From Nemania diffusa (Eukaryota; Ascomycota; Sordariomycetes; Xylariales; Xylariaceae), in NCBI GenBank assembly GCA_038501195.1, contig JBBPUQ010000005.1:1674001-1738000 (forward strand): 64,000 nucleotides of DNA, in the 5' to 3' direction. Both the position numbers and the translations under genes were made by a program. The notes below the pieces were generated by a model. The model was not told the origin of the DNA, did not search any database, and saw only the letters and a program-made list of their open reading frames with translations. Below, piece by piece: positions 1 through 12,009 of this stretch (the first letter of the stretch is position 1; every line of letters starts with the position of its first letter).

Positions 1-950
1 TTTCGGCAGTTTTGCAATGCCTCCGCTTTGAAAGGCATGCGTATTGCAGTATGTAGACCAGACCCTTTGTCTGATGGTAGAGCTGACGCTATAATCTCTC
101 ATCAAGGTACCACGGCATGTTATGAACGCCAAGCCCTGGGTGGGTGAGAAGTTTGAAGAGGCCCTCGAGGTTATCAAGTCGCTAGGAGCCACTATTGTCG
201 ACGGTGCCACATTCCCCGAATGGACGTTGCAGTATTACGAGAACCACAAAGAGGAAATGGAATTCTCATTCTACGCGAGTTTTCGTAATAGTAAGCCGTC
301 TTGACCAGGTACATTTTCATGCCACCTATCAATCTAATGCGGGCATAGACGTAGAGACATTCCTCGGCCTGATGAAACACAATCCGCACAACTTGCACAC
401 ACTGAGAGATGTGGTTCAGTTCACGGGGGCAACACCCAAAGAGGAACCTGAGAAATGGAACTTCAATACACTTGTGCGAGCTGCAGATGATGGGGACGAA
501 GCTGACCGAGATTCGGGCCGCTTCATGGCCTCCCAAGATCTTCGCCTGCACATCGGTGTGGAGATTGGACGATTACTGGACAAGTACGAATGCGACATCT
601 TGGCTGTTCCTCTGTGGACAGAAACTACTGCATCTATTGGAGGCAACCCGCAGATCGCGGTTCCTATGCCACCGCATCCAAGCGACTACCCGCTTCCGTC
701 GAAGGTCAAATTTGGTCGTGTTTCTACAGGGCCAAATATCCCGTTTGTTCCGCCCCCTTTATCGCTCCCAGCCCAAAATACTGACTCTTGAACTAGGACA
801 AGCATCACGTTTATTGGGCGCCGTTTCGACGACGGCTTGGTAATCAGCGCAGCCTACTCGTTCGAGCAGGCAACACATCACATTGACAAGTTCCGCCCTA
901 TTGTGTCCCCGACCTCGGAGTTATTCAAAAGGAATAACGTAAAGATTTAG
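1..950 (+). pseudogene. amidase-signature family protein, C-terminal part, probably broken
   Basis: The 5' part lies outside the window. Successive reading frames give an amidase tail: ALKGMRIAVCR near 30-90, a block beginning MNAKPWVGEKFEEALE at 122-291, VETFLGLMKHNPHN to ATASIGG-type sequence at about 349-740, and TFIGRRFDDG through EQATHHIDKFRPI to the stop at 950. The GGSSGG catalytic region would lie upstream and is not seen. One join is a normal intron (about 292-348, GTAAGC to CATAG, phase 1). The join near 100-122 needs a frameshift. The join near 741-805 has no canonical in-frame splice pair that I can find. It therefore looks like a pseudogene on the edge of an AT-rich zone, although an unusual intron or sequence errors cannot be excluded. 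Intact relatives are amide hydrolases of the Ser-cisSer-Lys type. Confidence 0.6.
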
Positions 951-2117
951 AGAAATTCGTTAAAAGTCACTCGATCATATAAAGCATAGTAAAAGTAGCT
1001 CTTACTAATAGGTAAAACATTGCATTTCTTTTTAAAATTTAAAACGCTAATAACAACATGCCTATATGTCCAGCTGGAAAAAGAGTTGCAAGCTCTTTAA
1101 CTTGCCTTGTGGTTAAACATATAGTAGGAATAGATAAAATAGCAACAGCTGTAACCTAGAATCGATATATTAAAAAGTTCATTTTGTAAAGCAATTAAGA
1201 TTTTTTATCCTTTAGGATTAAAGGGTAGCTTTATTTCTAACTTGATACTATCGGTACTAAAATCAATAGTTGATTTTAATCGGCTGTAAACATTTTCTTT
1301 GTCTTAAAACCCTAATTTTTAAAAAGTAAAACAAAAGTTAATTTTTTGAAAGTAATACACCATTTGTATATGTTAGAAATACACCTCTAGGAAGACCAAT
1401 AATTGACCGGTCACGCCAAACTTTTGGCGCAGTGGTTTTTTCTAACAGTATATGTAATAGTGTTAAATAATGCAACTATTAATTATTATTTAATATTAAA
1501 GTAAACGATTTTTATTTGTTTTTTTTATTACTTTAGTGTGCTATAGTTATTTGTTTTTATTAATAGTAACCTTTTAAATAATATTTACTTTTTTTTACTT
1601 AAAAAACATTTACCTAGGCATGTTATTTAGGTTAAATATCTATGTCCTCAATTATGTGGTAAACGCTACAAAAATGGCGGCAATTATTTATTTTATCTAA
1701 AACTTCGTTAGGTAAGGCTTATGCAAAAGTTTCTGCCCTGTAGGGCGAACGTGGTGTGGGGAATTTTAGTTTCGGATGCTAGAACTTCCAGTCCTAGAGG
1801 CTTCTATACCAACACTTCAACATTTGTATGCAAAAAGTGGTGAGTCAAATCGTGTATTTCAGAAGGACAGGGTATCGATAAAGCAAGCAGTTTGGGACGC
1901 CGGGATGCCCACATTAAATACATTAGAATAAAGCAATCGTCTCTCGTTGTTCGCGTGCATAATATTCGAAGTCGTTCAAGCCCAAATCATATATCATAGT
2001 GAGACCGTCCCCGTTTCTTAGAACGCCCAGAACCGGCTGGACAGTTTATGCCAGGTTTCGATAAGCAAGATGCCATGAGACTCCATGCATGACTACACTC
2101 GTGATACAGCTCGGGCC
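951..2117. other. gene-free AT-rich stretch
   Basis: There is no credible coding sequence. Roughly 960-1720 is strongly AT-rich with long T and A runs, as expected of repeat DNA decayed by RIP-type mutation. It contains the inverted repeat listed separately (1358-1462). From about 1730 base composition returns to normal and nothing else is recognised. Confidence 0.6.
1358..1462. repeat. inverted repeat, about 24-nt arms
   Basis: The left arm (1358-1379, CACCATTTGTATATGTTAGAAA) and the right arm (1439-1462) are near reverse complements: both hold a TTAGAAA/TTTCTAA end followed by GTATATG/CATATAC-like sequence. The roughly 60-nt loop itself holds a perfect palindrome TGACCGGTCA (1404-1413) and a near-palindrome CGCCAAACTTTTGGCG (1414-1429). 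This could be the relic of a small inverted-repeat transposable element. Confidence 0.55.
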
Positions 2118-4166
2118 TCACCGGCCCCTGAAGTTAGGTTTTCTCGCTAGATTCACAGTCGGTGGAGGTCCAACGTCGTCTAAGGGATAAGGTGGCGGAG
2201 CTTGACCCGACGGTGGTAGGCGGCGGTTCCCAGCCCCCGGATTATCGGGCAGGGGTGTCTTGGGGGGTAGCGGGGGCGGCTCGATGCGGCGAGGTTGGTG
2301 TTGCAGAACAGGAGGTGGCCTGCGTGAATATTCGTCAGAACTGGTGATGGCGATTTTATCTGTTCCGGAAGCATGGCGATATTGGGCTGGCGTTGGCGCA
2401 TTAACTACGAGCCGATCCGGATCCTCATCGCGCGGGGGTTTCACGCTCGGCGATAAAAGTGTAGGTGATGGAGGTGCGTTTTGAGCACGTATAGCTGCCT
2501 GAGGAGGTGAGCGTCTGCTGGGAGAATTGTGGCGTTCCCCAGAGCTCCGTGGCGAAGGTGTATTTGGTAATGGAAGATGGTCAGTACCAGACTCATAAGA
2601 CTGTCGACTTGGTGGGCGTGTGCTGCGGGGTGGGAAACTCAATGGCATGTCGCCTGGGAGTTCAACTGCTAATGGGGTCTCGATAGATCCCATGAAGGAG
2701 GCTGGGGTTGCTATGATATCGGGTGCATGGCTGAGCCTTTCGAAGCGCTCCTTGGCCCGGTGGATCTTGGCCAATTTTGTTGAAGAACCCTGTACCATTC
2801 TCTGTTCGGCCTCTCTGCTGAGATACCTCCTCGTGCCCGTACTGATCTCGCCCAGTCGATGCCACTCGTTCATCGCGAACTCCCCTACACCCACCTCAAC
2901 ATTCAAGCGGTAGTAGTTTTCAATATTAACGCCCCGTTTCATCAAGAGGTCCTTTTTCATGCGTTCGTGAATTGCTTCGCATCCCTCGATCTTAGCAATC
3001 AGTTTCTTCCTAGCATCAGCATAGTCTCCCATAAAACCTTCGTACCAGACATGCTGGTTCTGATCCGTGCTCTTTGGTCGTTTCCCAGTTCCTATGCTTA
3101 TAAATACACCAACATCTCGACCGGGCCATTCATTCACGGTAGCCTCGTCTAAAGCGTAAGGGGACGGATTGAAAGTTCCAGCACCATCGTCATGAAACAC
3201 TGACTGTCCAATTTTTATCGGCTTGAAGGCCAATCCAATTGCGGATGTCGCTCGGCCGGCCTCCCAGATCTTGCAATCATACTCAGGTGCTGGTTCTTTC
3301 CTCGAATCATATGACCGCAAAACTGCGGGATCTCCTCCGCGGCTAGTGCCTTTATATATGGCCGTGACGGCGCTATAATTATATTAGCAATACGTGGGGT
3401 TTGAATGTTCGCGACGAGAACCTACGTTTTTGTCCTATTCTCTCTAGAATCGTATAGTCTTGCATCTGGATCCCCCGAGCCACCACGGAATATGGAGCGT
3501 CCTTGCGTTGTTGGGCTTCTGGCGCTAAAACTGACGGTGCTGGCGTTGCTCTGGTGCCGCCTAGGGCCGGAGCCAGCACTCGATCGGGAGGCGGCAGAGA
3601 GCGGGTTTACAAGAGGCGACTTATTACCATCGTTACCTTCGTTATCTGATACAGTGTGCATCCTCACGGCCTCCTTGATGGCGTGCTCGAGCATCGAGGC
3701 CTTGAATAACGTCGAGCGGTACGGGATACCGGCAATCGTCTTATCAGTCTGGAATACCATGCGCGTCATTTCCACGTAGAGTTCCTTGCACTGCTCCAGG
3801 TCGAGACGTAAGCGACCTAGCATGATGGCAATCAGGCCCCCGGTGCCGGTGCCGACGATCAGGTCGAAGTGGTCGCATGGCTTGGGAATCTGGTCGCGGC
3901 GTGGAGCTTTCCCTTCGATTTCAACGTACGTCCGGTGCATTAGCTCTTGCAGGATGATGAGCATCGAATAGCCGCGAACTCCTCCACCATCTATGTATCA
4001 GGCGCGCGGCCCTTGCATTAGCTAGACTGAACGGTACGATGTTTGCGGTAAGTATGTGGCGTATGTTGTGTCTTGTGTCTTGTTTCGTCGACATACCTAA
4101 ACTTAATATCCTCAAGGGCGGACCCTTGGTCGTGTCCTTCCTCTTCAACTGTCCCTCGGGGTCCAT
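2118..4166 (-). CDS. patatin-like phospholipase-family protein lacking the nucleophile serine
   Basis: Three exons, 4166-4097, 3990-3426 and 3372-2118, with introns of 106 and 53 nt (GTATGT..TAG, GTAGGT..TAG), encode 629 aa. After the start MDPEGQ comes LRILSLDGGGVRGYSML, the glycine-rich oxyanion loop that opens patatin domains. The nucleophile-elbow region reads DLIVGTGTGGLIAIMLG, so glycine stands where GxSxG needs serine (DNA GGC at that codon). The aspartate motif survives as HDDGAGTFNPSP. Residues of about 110-190 give ELYVEMTRMVFQTDK, typical of fungal patatin-like proteins. The C-terminal 200 residues are proline/serine-rich and disordered. Active relatives hydrolyse acyl chains of phospho- or galactolipids; this one may be a binding or regulatory pseudoenzyme. 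An upstream in-frame ATG at 4328 is possible but less likely as the start. Confidence 0.88.
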
Positions 4167-5721
4167 GTTGGCTGTCTGGCTGATACAAGAAGTTGTCAGA
4201 ACGCGAAAGGCAAGTTGTTCGGGATGAGTTGTGTTGAAGAGAGAGTGTTTGCGCCAGATGGGCTTCGAGTCGTCCAGAGGTACTCTGTAATCTTGGTGGC
4301 TCTCGGCACAGCAATGCCCCACCTGCAACTAACTCCTCGCGTTCCAGCAGGTACGTAGGGAGCGCATCTGGTGACGAAGTTGAGCAGGGGTCCCAAGACT
4401 CGGAAAACTCGGTACCTATCCCGCTAAGATCTATATAGCTAGGTACCTAGCCGCTATCACACTGGCTAGGTGCCCACAGCTAAGCAATTACAGGCACCTG
4501 AGGTACCTACCTACGACACCTAACCTAACATGTAAGGTACCATTTGTAAGTTCCCAGGTCCTTAATGCGCAGCAATCATCTAGATTCTACCGCGTACACT
4601 AGGTATTCTAGAACGATGAACATCCCGATGGCGACCGTGGCTGAGCACTCTTGAGTCACGCTCGCCCTACCAAGCCGCGCGCAGTGAGAACCTGAAAAGA
4701 TGTCATAAGCGCTTGATCGTTTCGTCGGATCCTACCCAATTAGGATTAGGTAGATTCCACTCGCCACCTTTCTTCCTTGGAGGTACCTGACCGGCTGCCT
4801 CTACGGATGACGGCATACCTATACCCCGTTTTTCTATTATTATCACATTCGACGCTACTCATCGTATTGTATCGCGGGTTTGTATTTGCGAGTCTTGGCG
4901 ATAACTAATGTGGCGGCACAGACAAGGACTTATAGTAGATAACTTCATACTGTAAGCTTCTCTTTGGCTTGCGTGTATGTAATTTGGACCCGATACCTAT
5001 ACGGCATCGTTACCTCGTAACTAGGTGCATAGGTATATTCTTAGTAGGCTGTCTATTGTCCAAGGACACGAAAAGAGCTTCCATGCCTTAGCTACGTCAC
5101 CTGTAAGTTTTGCGTAGGTATCAGCTTCAAAGTAGCTACCTGTTTCTCCTTTACAAGTTTGATAGCAACCCGTATCTATTGTGATAAGGAAACGCGATGC
5201 ATATGATTGGAGTTATGTTTACCGACTTGAAAAAGAAATTCTAGCTAGTTTCGATTCGCCCGCTTTAACTCTCTAGGATGCCTATGGACTAGAAAAATAG
5301 ATGTGTAAATAATAAACACCAAGCCAGCCAAACCGGTGGCAACCAGCTACCTACATTATAACTATATCCTTCTCTCTATTCTCCATTTTTGCTTCCTCCT
5401 TTAAATCCTACAAACTATAAGTAACGATACAGTCGTGCATTCATCGCATTTCATACTAAATTGCGCCTTTGTTCCTTTTCGCAACCGTGTTATATAGGAG
5501 CTCCGTTTGCAGCTCAAGTGCTGCTTTGTCATCTCGCCTGCTCTGCTGGCGGTCTTGTCGTGAAGTTTTACGAGATAAATCAACCTTCAGATAGGTAGTA
5601 TTCGTAGTGAGATTGATAGCCAATCGCTGCTTCGTATTCCTGCACCAAAAAGAAACGTCCGACCGATCTATGTTTATCTAGTTGTTTCCGCATCCTCGCA
5701 AATAGTAGAAGCATTGGCTCG
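4167..5721. other. intergenic, promoter region between divergent genes
   Basis: No coding sequence is seen. This is the shared upstream region of the leftward patatin-like gene and the rightward gene at 5722. Between about 4380 and 4550 it is dense in TAGGTACCTA / GGTACC motifs, which recur in other intergenic parts of the window. Confidence 0.5.
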
Positions 5722-8700
5722 ATGGACGTATCTCAATGGAATCCGCAATATGTAAACCCGCAGCATACACTGCTGCGCCCTGATGCTGCGAATATCGTAC
5801 CGATAAGAATACCTCCGCACGGTGAAGCTCAGAAACCAGTAGTCCCGGACGCTGCAGCTCTAGAAGCTCGGCCTTTTTCGCCCTGGGCAGAGCGTTATGG
5901 AATTCCGAAAAGCCAAAAACAGGAGCATATTTTTAAACGATTTCCACAGAAGCACTCAACGTTTGCTCCTGACCGTAAGTATCTGATCGTCGTTTTCAGG
6001 CTCTTGGAGCACATGTCCCGTCAGGCACTTTTATGAGCCCCTGAAATACCTAGCTAATACTATTGGAAAACCAATTTCTAATTCCCATGTTTTAGAGTAA
6101 GATTCCAACTGCTTTCTGCTTTATCTTGATTAGGTGGAGGAATAAGAGTTTGTGGGCAAGCAGACGGAGAAGAGCGATTATTCTCTTATGTTGCTAATAT
6201 GATTTTCACGCCTGACTAGATTGTCGTCTTATATACCACTGCTAACACTTTTCACCTCACAGTCCATCGCTACATCCAGTATTCTACGCTGACCAACCGA
6301 CTAGACCGCCTGCCGGAGGTCATGGGGTCTTTTCGTCTGGGGATGAGAAAGATAGATTCTTCTTTGGCGAGTACACTTTTTCTGGTGCCACGAAAGGCAT
6401 CGCGCCATGGCAATTAGGTCCTATGAGACGTGCCCTTCAGTTTCCAAGTCGAGTCTTGCCTGGTGGGCACCTCGCAGCGTTGCATGGGCAAAGAGACGAA
6501 CATAGGGCGCTTTACGACATGGAAACATTAAACGTCGATGAAGATAGCTGGTTTCCATGTTTTAGGAAAGACAGGTGGTTCGGGTCGATCGCAACGGACA
6601 TGATGCTCACCGGGAATCTATGGAGTGTCGACGATCCGGCTGTCTGGAAGGAACTCCGTATCATATTAGAATTGGCGAATCGAATTCTTAACGCCCTTAT
6701 CAAGGATAGACATGAGTTGTGAGTAAGCCTGAATCTACCAGTGCGATAAGTTTAGTTAACCTTGCTACTATTAGTCTACAAACTCTACTCTTTGGGATAC
6801 TTGGATACTGGACAAATAATTGTGAGTAGAGAATGAAACCGTGATTATCCCATTGTAGCATCAATAGAAGAGGCAAAATTATTGGGTTGTCCTCTCTGCC
6901 CCGAAGGCTTACACTCTTAGTATATTGATGTCGCTGACTGGGCTATACCGTAGCGTCTTTTATCCCACCCACGCCAGAACCCCAACCTAATGCTAGGGTT
7001 CTCTTGTCTCATAGGTTTTTCGGAGCCACCTACCCAAATTCCGCCAACCCAATGGACTATGTGACAACTCTTAGTGAGGAAGTATGGAGACAGCGGCTAC
7101 GCATGCTTACTGCGGCTCAAGATTGGGGATTGGAATCTATCGAAAGCGAGGGCGCGCGAACTTCCGGTGTCACATTTGGCGACAAAAACAGCCTGATTCT
7201 TTTAGACATTTACAGTATTCGAGCATTAATGAAAGGCAATTTAACCTTAGCTGAGCGTTGCATAACGCAGTTTCGCCAAGCGACTACGGTATAGAGGCTT
7301 CCATAGTTACGAGGTTTTTCATGTCAACTAATAACCTTCGCAGATATTACATGAACTAGGTAGGAATCTACCTTCACTCTGGAATGAATTGAAATAGAAG
7401 TCAAATTTGGCGCGCTACAGATCACCAGGCCCTTAAGCAAATCTATTTCATCAATGTTAGTATAATGTTATAGGAGCATATCACTAATTTCATCCTATAG
7501 CGCATGCCATCGGGAACCGGCGAATGACCTCAGAATATGGACCAAATATCAATCAACTAGACCCTAACGACATCAAATTTCAAGAACCTGTAAGTTATCA
7601 AATGAAGTGAAATACACTCCAGATTATCAATACAAGATAGCAAAACGGATTCACTAACTTCAACTCTCTTCACCTTTCAGTTTGTAGACTATTCCGGATC
7701 TGCTGAATTAGGTTACGCTAGTAAGGGAGTCTTTAAGTCATTTATAAACTACCCTCGCTAGATAGTATTCGCGAGGAGAAAATTACTAATTACTTATTCC
7801 AAAGTGGAAACTGCTGTATTCGGGGGCCCGTTCCGAGAGACCACGAGTAAGATACCCAAATTGTTTAGCGGTTGAAGAACGGCGGAAATTAGCAATAACT
7901 TTGTATAAAGTAATAGCCGTATGAAACCAGATTACTATTACTAACCTCTAACCTAGTTACGGCTCCTGATTATGTCCCTCTTGCGAATATTCAGGTAACC
8001 TGGCCATTCCTGCCACAACCACCTTCCGGGGTTTTAGGTGCCATGGCAGACGCACATCCAGATTTCGCGCCAGATAAGGATAGTGTAGTCTGGTTAGTGC
8101 CGGTTGGTTTTTTCTCTCAAATGATGTCAGAAGCGTTCTGGCAAGACGAGAGAATTCCTCGAAAAAGCGATGGGTTCTTCCACAGGATCGACAATTTCTG
8201 CAGTAGAGTTCCGCAAGATATCGAGCTGAGAGAGAGGCCCAGGAGGCCGCCTCCAGAGATAGAAAGGCGCGCAGAACTTGAGGCTTTATGGGCGCAAGGC
8301 CAGTTGAGTCCTGCGTTCATAGATCTTATTATGGATTGGGACCAAAGAAAGACCTGTAAGTGATGCTTCGCAATCATTTATCCATTTCAAAACACGGCTC
8401 GTGGAAGAGGCTGTACACTTTCCTTATTTGTATTGAATACTGCTAGTCTTGGTGATGGGGTATTGGTATCGTTAATAAAATACTAACCTCGAATACTATA
8501 GTTTGGGAGCAAGCGCGTGTTGGTTGGCATCAGCGGGAAGAAGAGAAGGTGATAAAATTCCTAGTTTTCTCCCATCTACTTTTCATTACTATTAAAGAAT
8601 GCGATCCCCGCTTCGCTTGTAGCTTAGCGTTATGATATCTCTAAATCACAGAGAGATATCTTGTTTGACTCTACGCAGTTCGTCGAGAGAATTCAGCTAA

Positions 8701-9546
8701 CTAGGTATAATGACGTAGTGGAAAGCCTCGGCCGTGAGTCTGTCCGGCTATACTGAAGATTATATGTGCTAATTGTGTTGATTGGAGTGGGGAGATCTGG
8801 CGATTAGGTGGCATTTGGTCTCTTTCGGGGAGGAGATAAAAAAAAGTCCTAATGAGCGAGATCTTTCGATTCTTGTTTATCATGCGAACTTTTTGGTAAA
8901 TACCGTTGCATGGACAGCGTATTATGATGAATGTATGAGAGAACTGACTGCAGCTCGATGGCGGTGGGTGTGGCCGGTCATTGGTACGACCTTTTGGTAT
9001 CTTCCTACATGTTCTGACACTTATGGTTGCTAAACATGCTGTATAGGCTTTCTCATGCTTGCTTCGATTCCGATTCGATACGAACCTTTTCGAAGACCAC
9101 AACCAATGGCTGTGCAAACCCACTATCTCTTCGCCAGCGACCAAGTACCAGAACCGAGACGGGCCCCTAAGGATCTCACTCGGCTCCGTCCCGAAAAGAG
9201 GGTTTGGTACCCAGACGTTTGTCACGAGAGCGTGTTACTCGATCCGTTCGGGCGCCAAGGTGTATTTATACATCCTCAGAGCATCACTCATTTCGACTAC
9301 CTCAACCTCGTAACCGGTGTACTCCAATATTGGATGTCAACTCAAGCACGCATCTCAACGCCTTGGCTCAACGAGATTATACGTATCGAGGGTGCCTTAC
9401 GAACGCAACGAGAAAAAGAGATGCAGTCTCCTTCTCATAGGACGTTAGATTATGCTGGCGATATTTGGGATTTCGTGACCCCGCAATATGACCCTGATGC
9501 TATGAGTATGTGGGATCCAGTACAAAATATTTGGGTGACGGCGTAA
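5722..9546 (+). CDS. unknown 12-exon protein with HELAHA zinc-protease-like motif
   Basis: Phase-consistent exons are 5722-5974, about 6280-6718, 7015-7288, 7344-7359, 7501-7589, 7681-7720, 7805-7846, 7957-8355, 8502-8548, 8652-8733, 8795-8983 and 9047-9546. They sum to 2370 nt, or 789 aa. The second exon's left edge is the least certain; 6263 is an alternative. Splicing the 16-nt exon at 7344 creates ILHELAHAIGNRR around residues 323-335, an HExxH motif as in zincin metalloproteases. It is followed by FVDYSGSAELGYAMETAVFGG, where a third ligand Glu could lie. The rest (PLANIQVTWPF, WLVPVGFFSQMMSEAFW, the tryptophan-rich end) looks like a conserved fungal protein I cannot name. No signal peptide or membrane segment is evident. 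Proteolytic activity is inference from the motif only. Confidence 0.75.
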
Positions 9547-10550
9547 GGCCGAGTCGGCGAGAACTTGTACGAAAAGTTCTCCTCAATCGAAACTGTGAGT
9601 TGTATTATAGAGAACTAAGTTAATGTAGTAGAGGTCTAAGAGTAAACGGGCATGCTTTGCATATTTTAAATTACATATATTATTCTTGATACGCTATGAG
9701 CCTATCAACCCGACCGACTAGCCGTCTCTCTACTCTAACTTCGGTACGATCGCGCAACTCAAGAAAGGCCGGCGCTGCTCATCCACATCCTCAATCTTTA
9801 GCTAGACTTGGCCGCTCGGTCTAGGCAAACATTTGCAAAGTAACAGGATTGACTTGTAGGCAAATTTGAGTGCCGAGGAGCTCTACGAGCTACCTGCGAG
9901 GCGTGGTATATCATGGATACCATTTCGAAACGTAGTACGAAATAGTACGAAGAACCCATATCTGCGCGAGGATCGTCTTCCATAAAGACCGAAAAGAGGC
10001 ATCGAACTACGCATCAGGTCTTGATTGGACACGGGCGAAATAGCAGCGCAGAGCGCAGACCCGAGACATGATGAAGCACCTGGGACAGAAGTCAGGATTA
10101 TGGTGCAATGGGGTCGCTAGAGCGAGTCTGCTTACCTGCTCTTGGTATTGATGAAGAAGCTAGGTTTTACTCGTTCAGGATATTTGAGATCGATGTGGCT
10201 TATGTCAAAGGTTAAGAGCAAAGATCGGCCCGAATCGAATACGATACTTCCGCCACGCATGTCTACACTGGGATAGACTCCCTACGAGGTGAGCGATACT
10301 TGGGGTGTATAACCACTTCGAGTTGCTCGAATACAGTATCTCAGAACGACGTGGATGCTCAAAGTTGCTTCGGCCACAAGGATGACTGCACCGGTATTAA
10401 CTCCCAACACCTGAAAAATGGTAGTTCGGGAGTGCAGAGGAGTCAGAAGTTAGTACCGGATATAGACAATAGGGATTGTCTCGATTTCGGTTTGATATAG
10501 TCGCTGAAACCCCTAGCCTAATATATAGGACTTGGTTTACATGGACTATG
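9547..10550. other. intergenic
   Basis: The stretch between the 3' ends of two convergent genes holds no supported gene. The only open frames are short (about 60 codons) without family resemblance. Confidence 0.5.
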
Positions 10551-12009
10551 TCAGACACCCGATCGTTCAGTAGAGTCTGTAGATAGAAACCGGCCGAGCA
10601 CCGACAGTCGGCCTGTACCCGTCAATTCCATAGGCGCCAACGAAGGCGGATGACTGGAAACTACGCCAGACGCCGGACGCTCAGGCCCAGAAATCGACAC
10701 CAGGGGCACGGAATCATGAGTCCATTGCCCCCCTGTGCTAACACTCCCCTTCCCACGAGAGCTCCTAGACTCTTCCGAGAGCGGCACCTTGCCCTTCTTC
10801 TCCGCCGACGCCATCGACGACTTCCACGTCCGGGTGCGCCGGTACGCGCCGCTGAGAAAGCGGTACGGGTGGAAGCTCACGTTGCGCAGCAGCGGCGCGC
10901 AGGGGGGCAGGTTCGCGGCCCACACGCCGAGCCACAGCTCCGCCAGCGCCCAGAACGTCGGGTTGAACACCTTGAGGACGAGCGGCGTCTGGTCGTCCGG
11001 CGGCGGCGTGTAGGCGAAGTTGAGGCGGCCGACGGGATAGGAGACGATGAGGAAGATGAGGCGGAGGACGCTCGCTCCCGTGGACCTAAACATAAACACA
11101 ACAAGCGTTAGTTTAGTTACCCAGCGCGAAGGGGAGATTCAGGGAGGGAGCGAGGCGGCGGCACTTACACGGTCCCGATGAAGAACACCAGGCTCGTCGC
11201 CCACTTGCGGCCCGCGGACATCTGCAGGCGGCTGATGTAGAAGAACGGCAGCCCGAGCACGGGCAGGTCGGTGGCCACGCTCGTGACGGAGAAGGCGAGC
11301 AGCAGCGCGCCGCGGTTCCCGCACCGGCGCAGCGCGAGGGTCTGGTCGTAGCCCCAGATGAGCGCCGGGTGCGCGCCGCAGATCAGCACGTCGGCGACCG
11401 TGAACACGACCGCCCACACGAGCACGATCCAGAGCAGCGCGTTGTTGACGCGCCGGAAGCTGCCCCAGATGCCGAAGATGCGGCGGTAGAAGAACAGGAT
11501 CGACAACTTGATGGCGCCGAACCCGGCCTTCTCGATCACGATCACTGCAACGCTTTGGGATTAGTTACTGCCATATCGCCTAGCTTTAGTGTCGTTATTC
11601 GAGAAGGGTATTTCCAATATGTATTGGGAATTTCCAGGCTTTTGATATAGCCTTAAAAAAAAGGAGGTTTTGTAGCTAAGAAAGACGGCCAGATTTATAA
11701 CAAAAAAAAGAACTAGTAGATTTATTACTCACTTGCCCAGTCGATCTGGTGCGAGATAATGACCATCTGTGTCATCTCGTTCGGGTCCTTGATCGCCTCC
11801 CCGCCCGTTCCCTTCAGCGCATTATAATATTGGATGCCATTGCACGTTATCGCGACCGCGAGTCCGAAGAGAAGTAGGTAGTCGTCGATTCCTAACGGTA
11901 TCCGCGCCAGGGAAAGCCGCACCCAGAGCCGGAGCCCTGTCAGCGCGACGGCCACTCCCATGAACACGGAATAGATGGGAATAACGGTAGAAGCAGGATA
12001 ATAAGACAT
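10551..12009 (-). CDS. fungal rhodopsin-domain integral membrane protein
   Basis: Exons 12009-11733, 11544-11169 and 11085-10551 (introns 188 and 83 nt, GTGAGT..CAG and GTAAGT..TAG) give 395 aa. About seven hydrophobic segments occupy residues 10-300. Landmarks are GIDDYLLLFGLAVA after helix 2, AIKLSILFFYRRIF in the middle helices, CGAHPALIW in the outer loop and the paired-cysteine region CGNRG. The pattern is that of the large fungal rhodopsin-domain/PTH11-related membrane family, which has no retinal-binding evidence. The C-terminal 100 residues are serine-rich and cytosolic-looking. Start MSYYPASTVIPIYSVF runs straight into helix 1. These proteins sit in the plasma membrane and some relatives act as surface sensors; the ligand here is unknown. 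The exons are notably GC-rich relative to the flanks. Confidence 0.88.

Noticed and set aside
10650..11111. Plus-strand open frame of 153 codons
   Set aside because: Arg/Pro-rich shadow of the GC-rich last exon of the rhodopsin-domain gene on the other strand.
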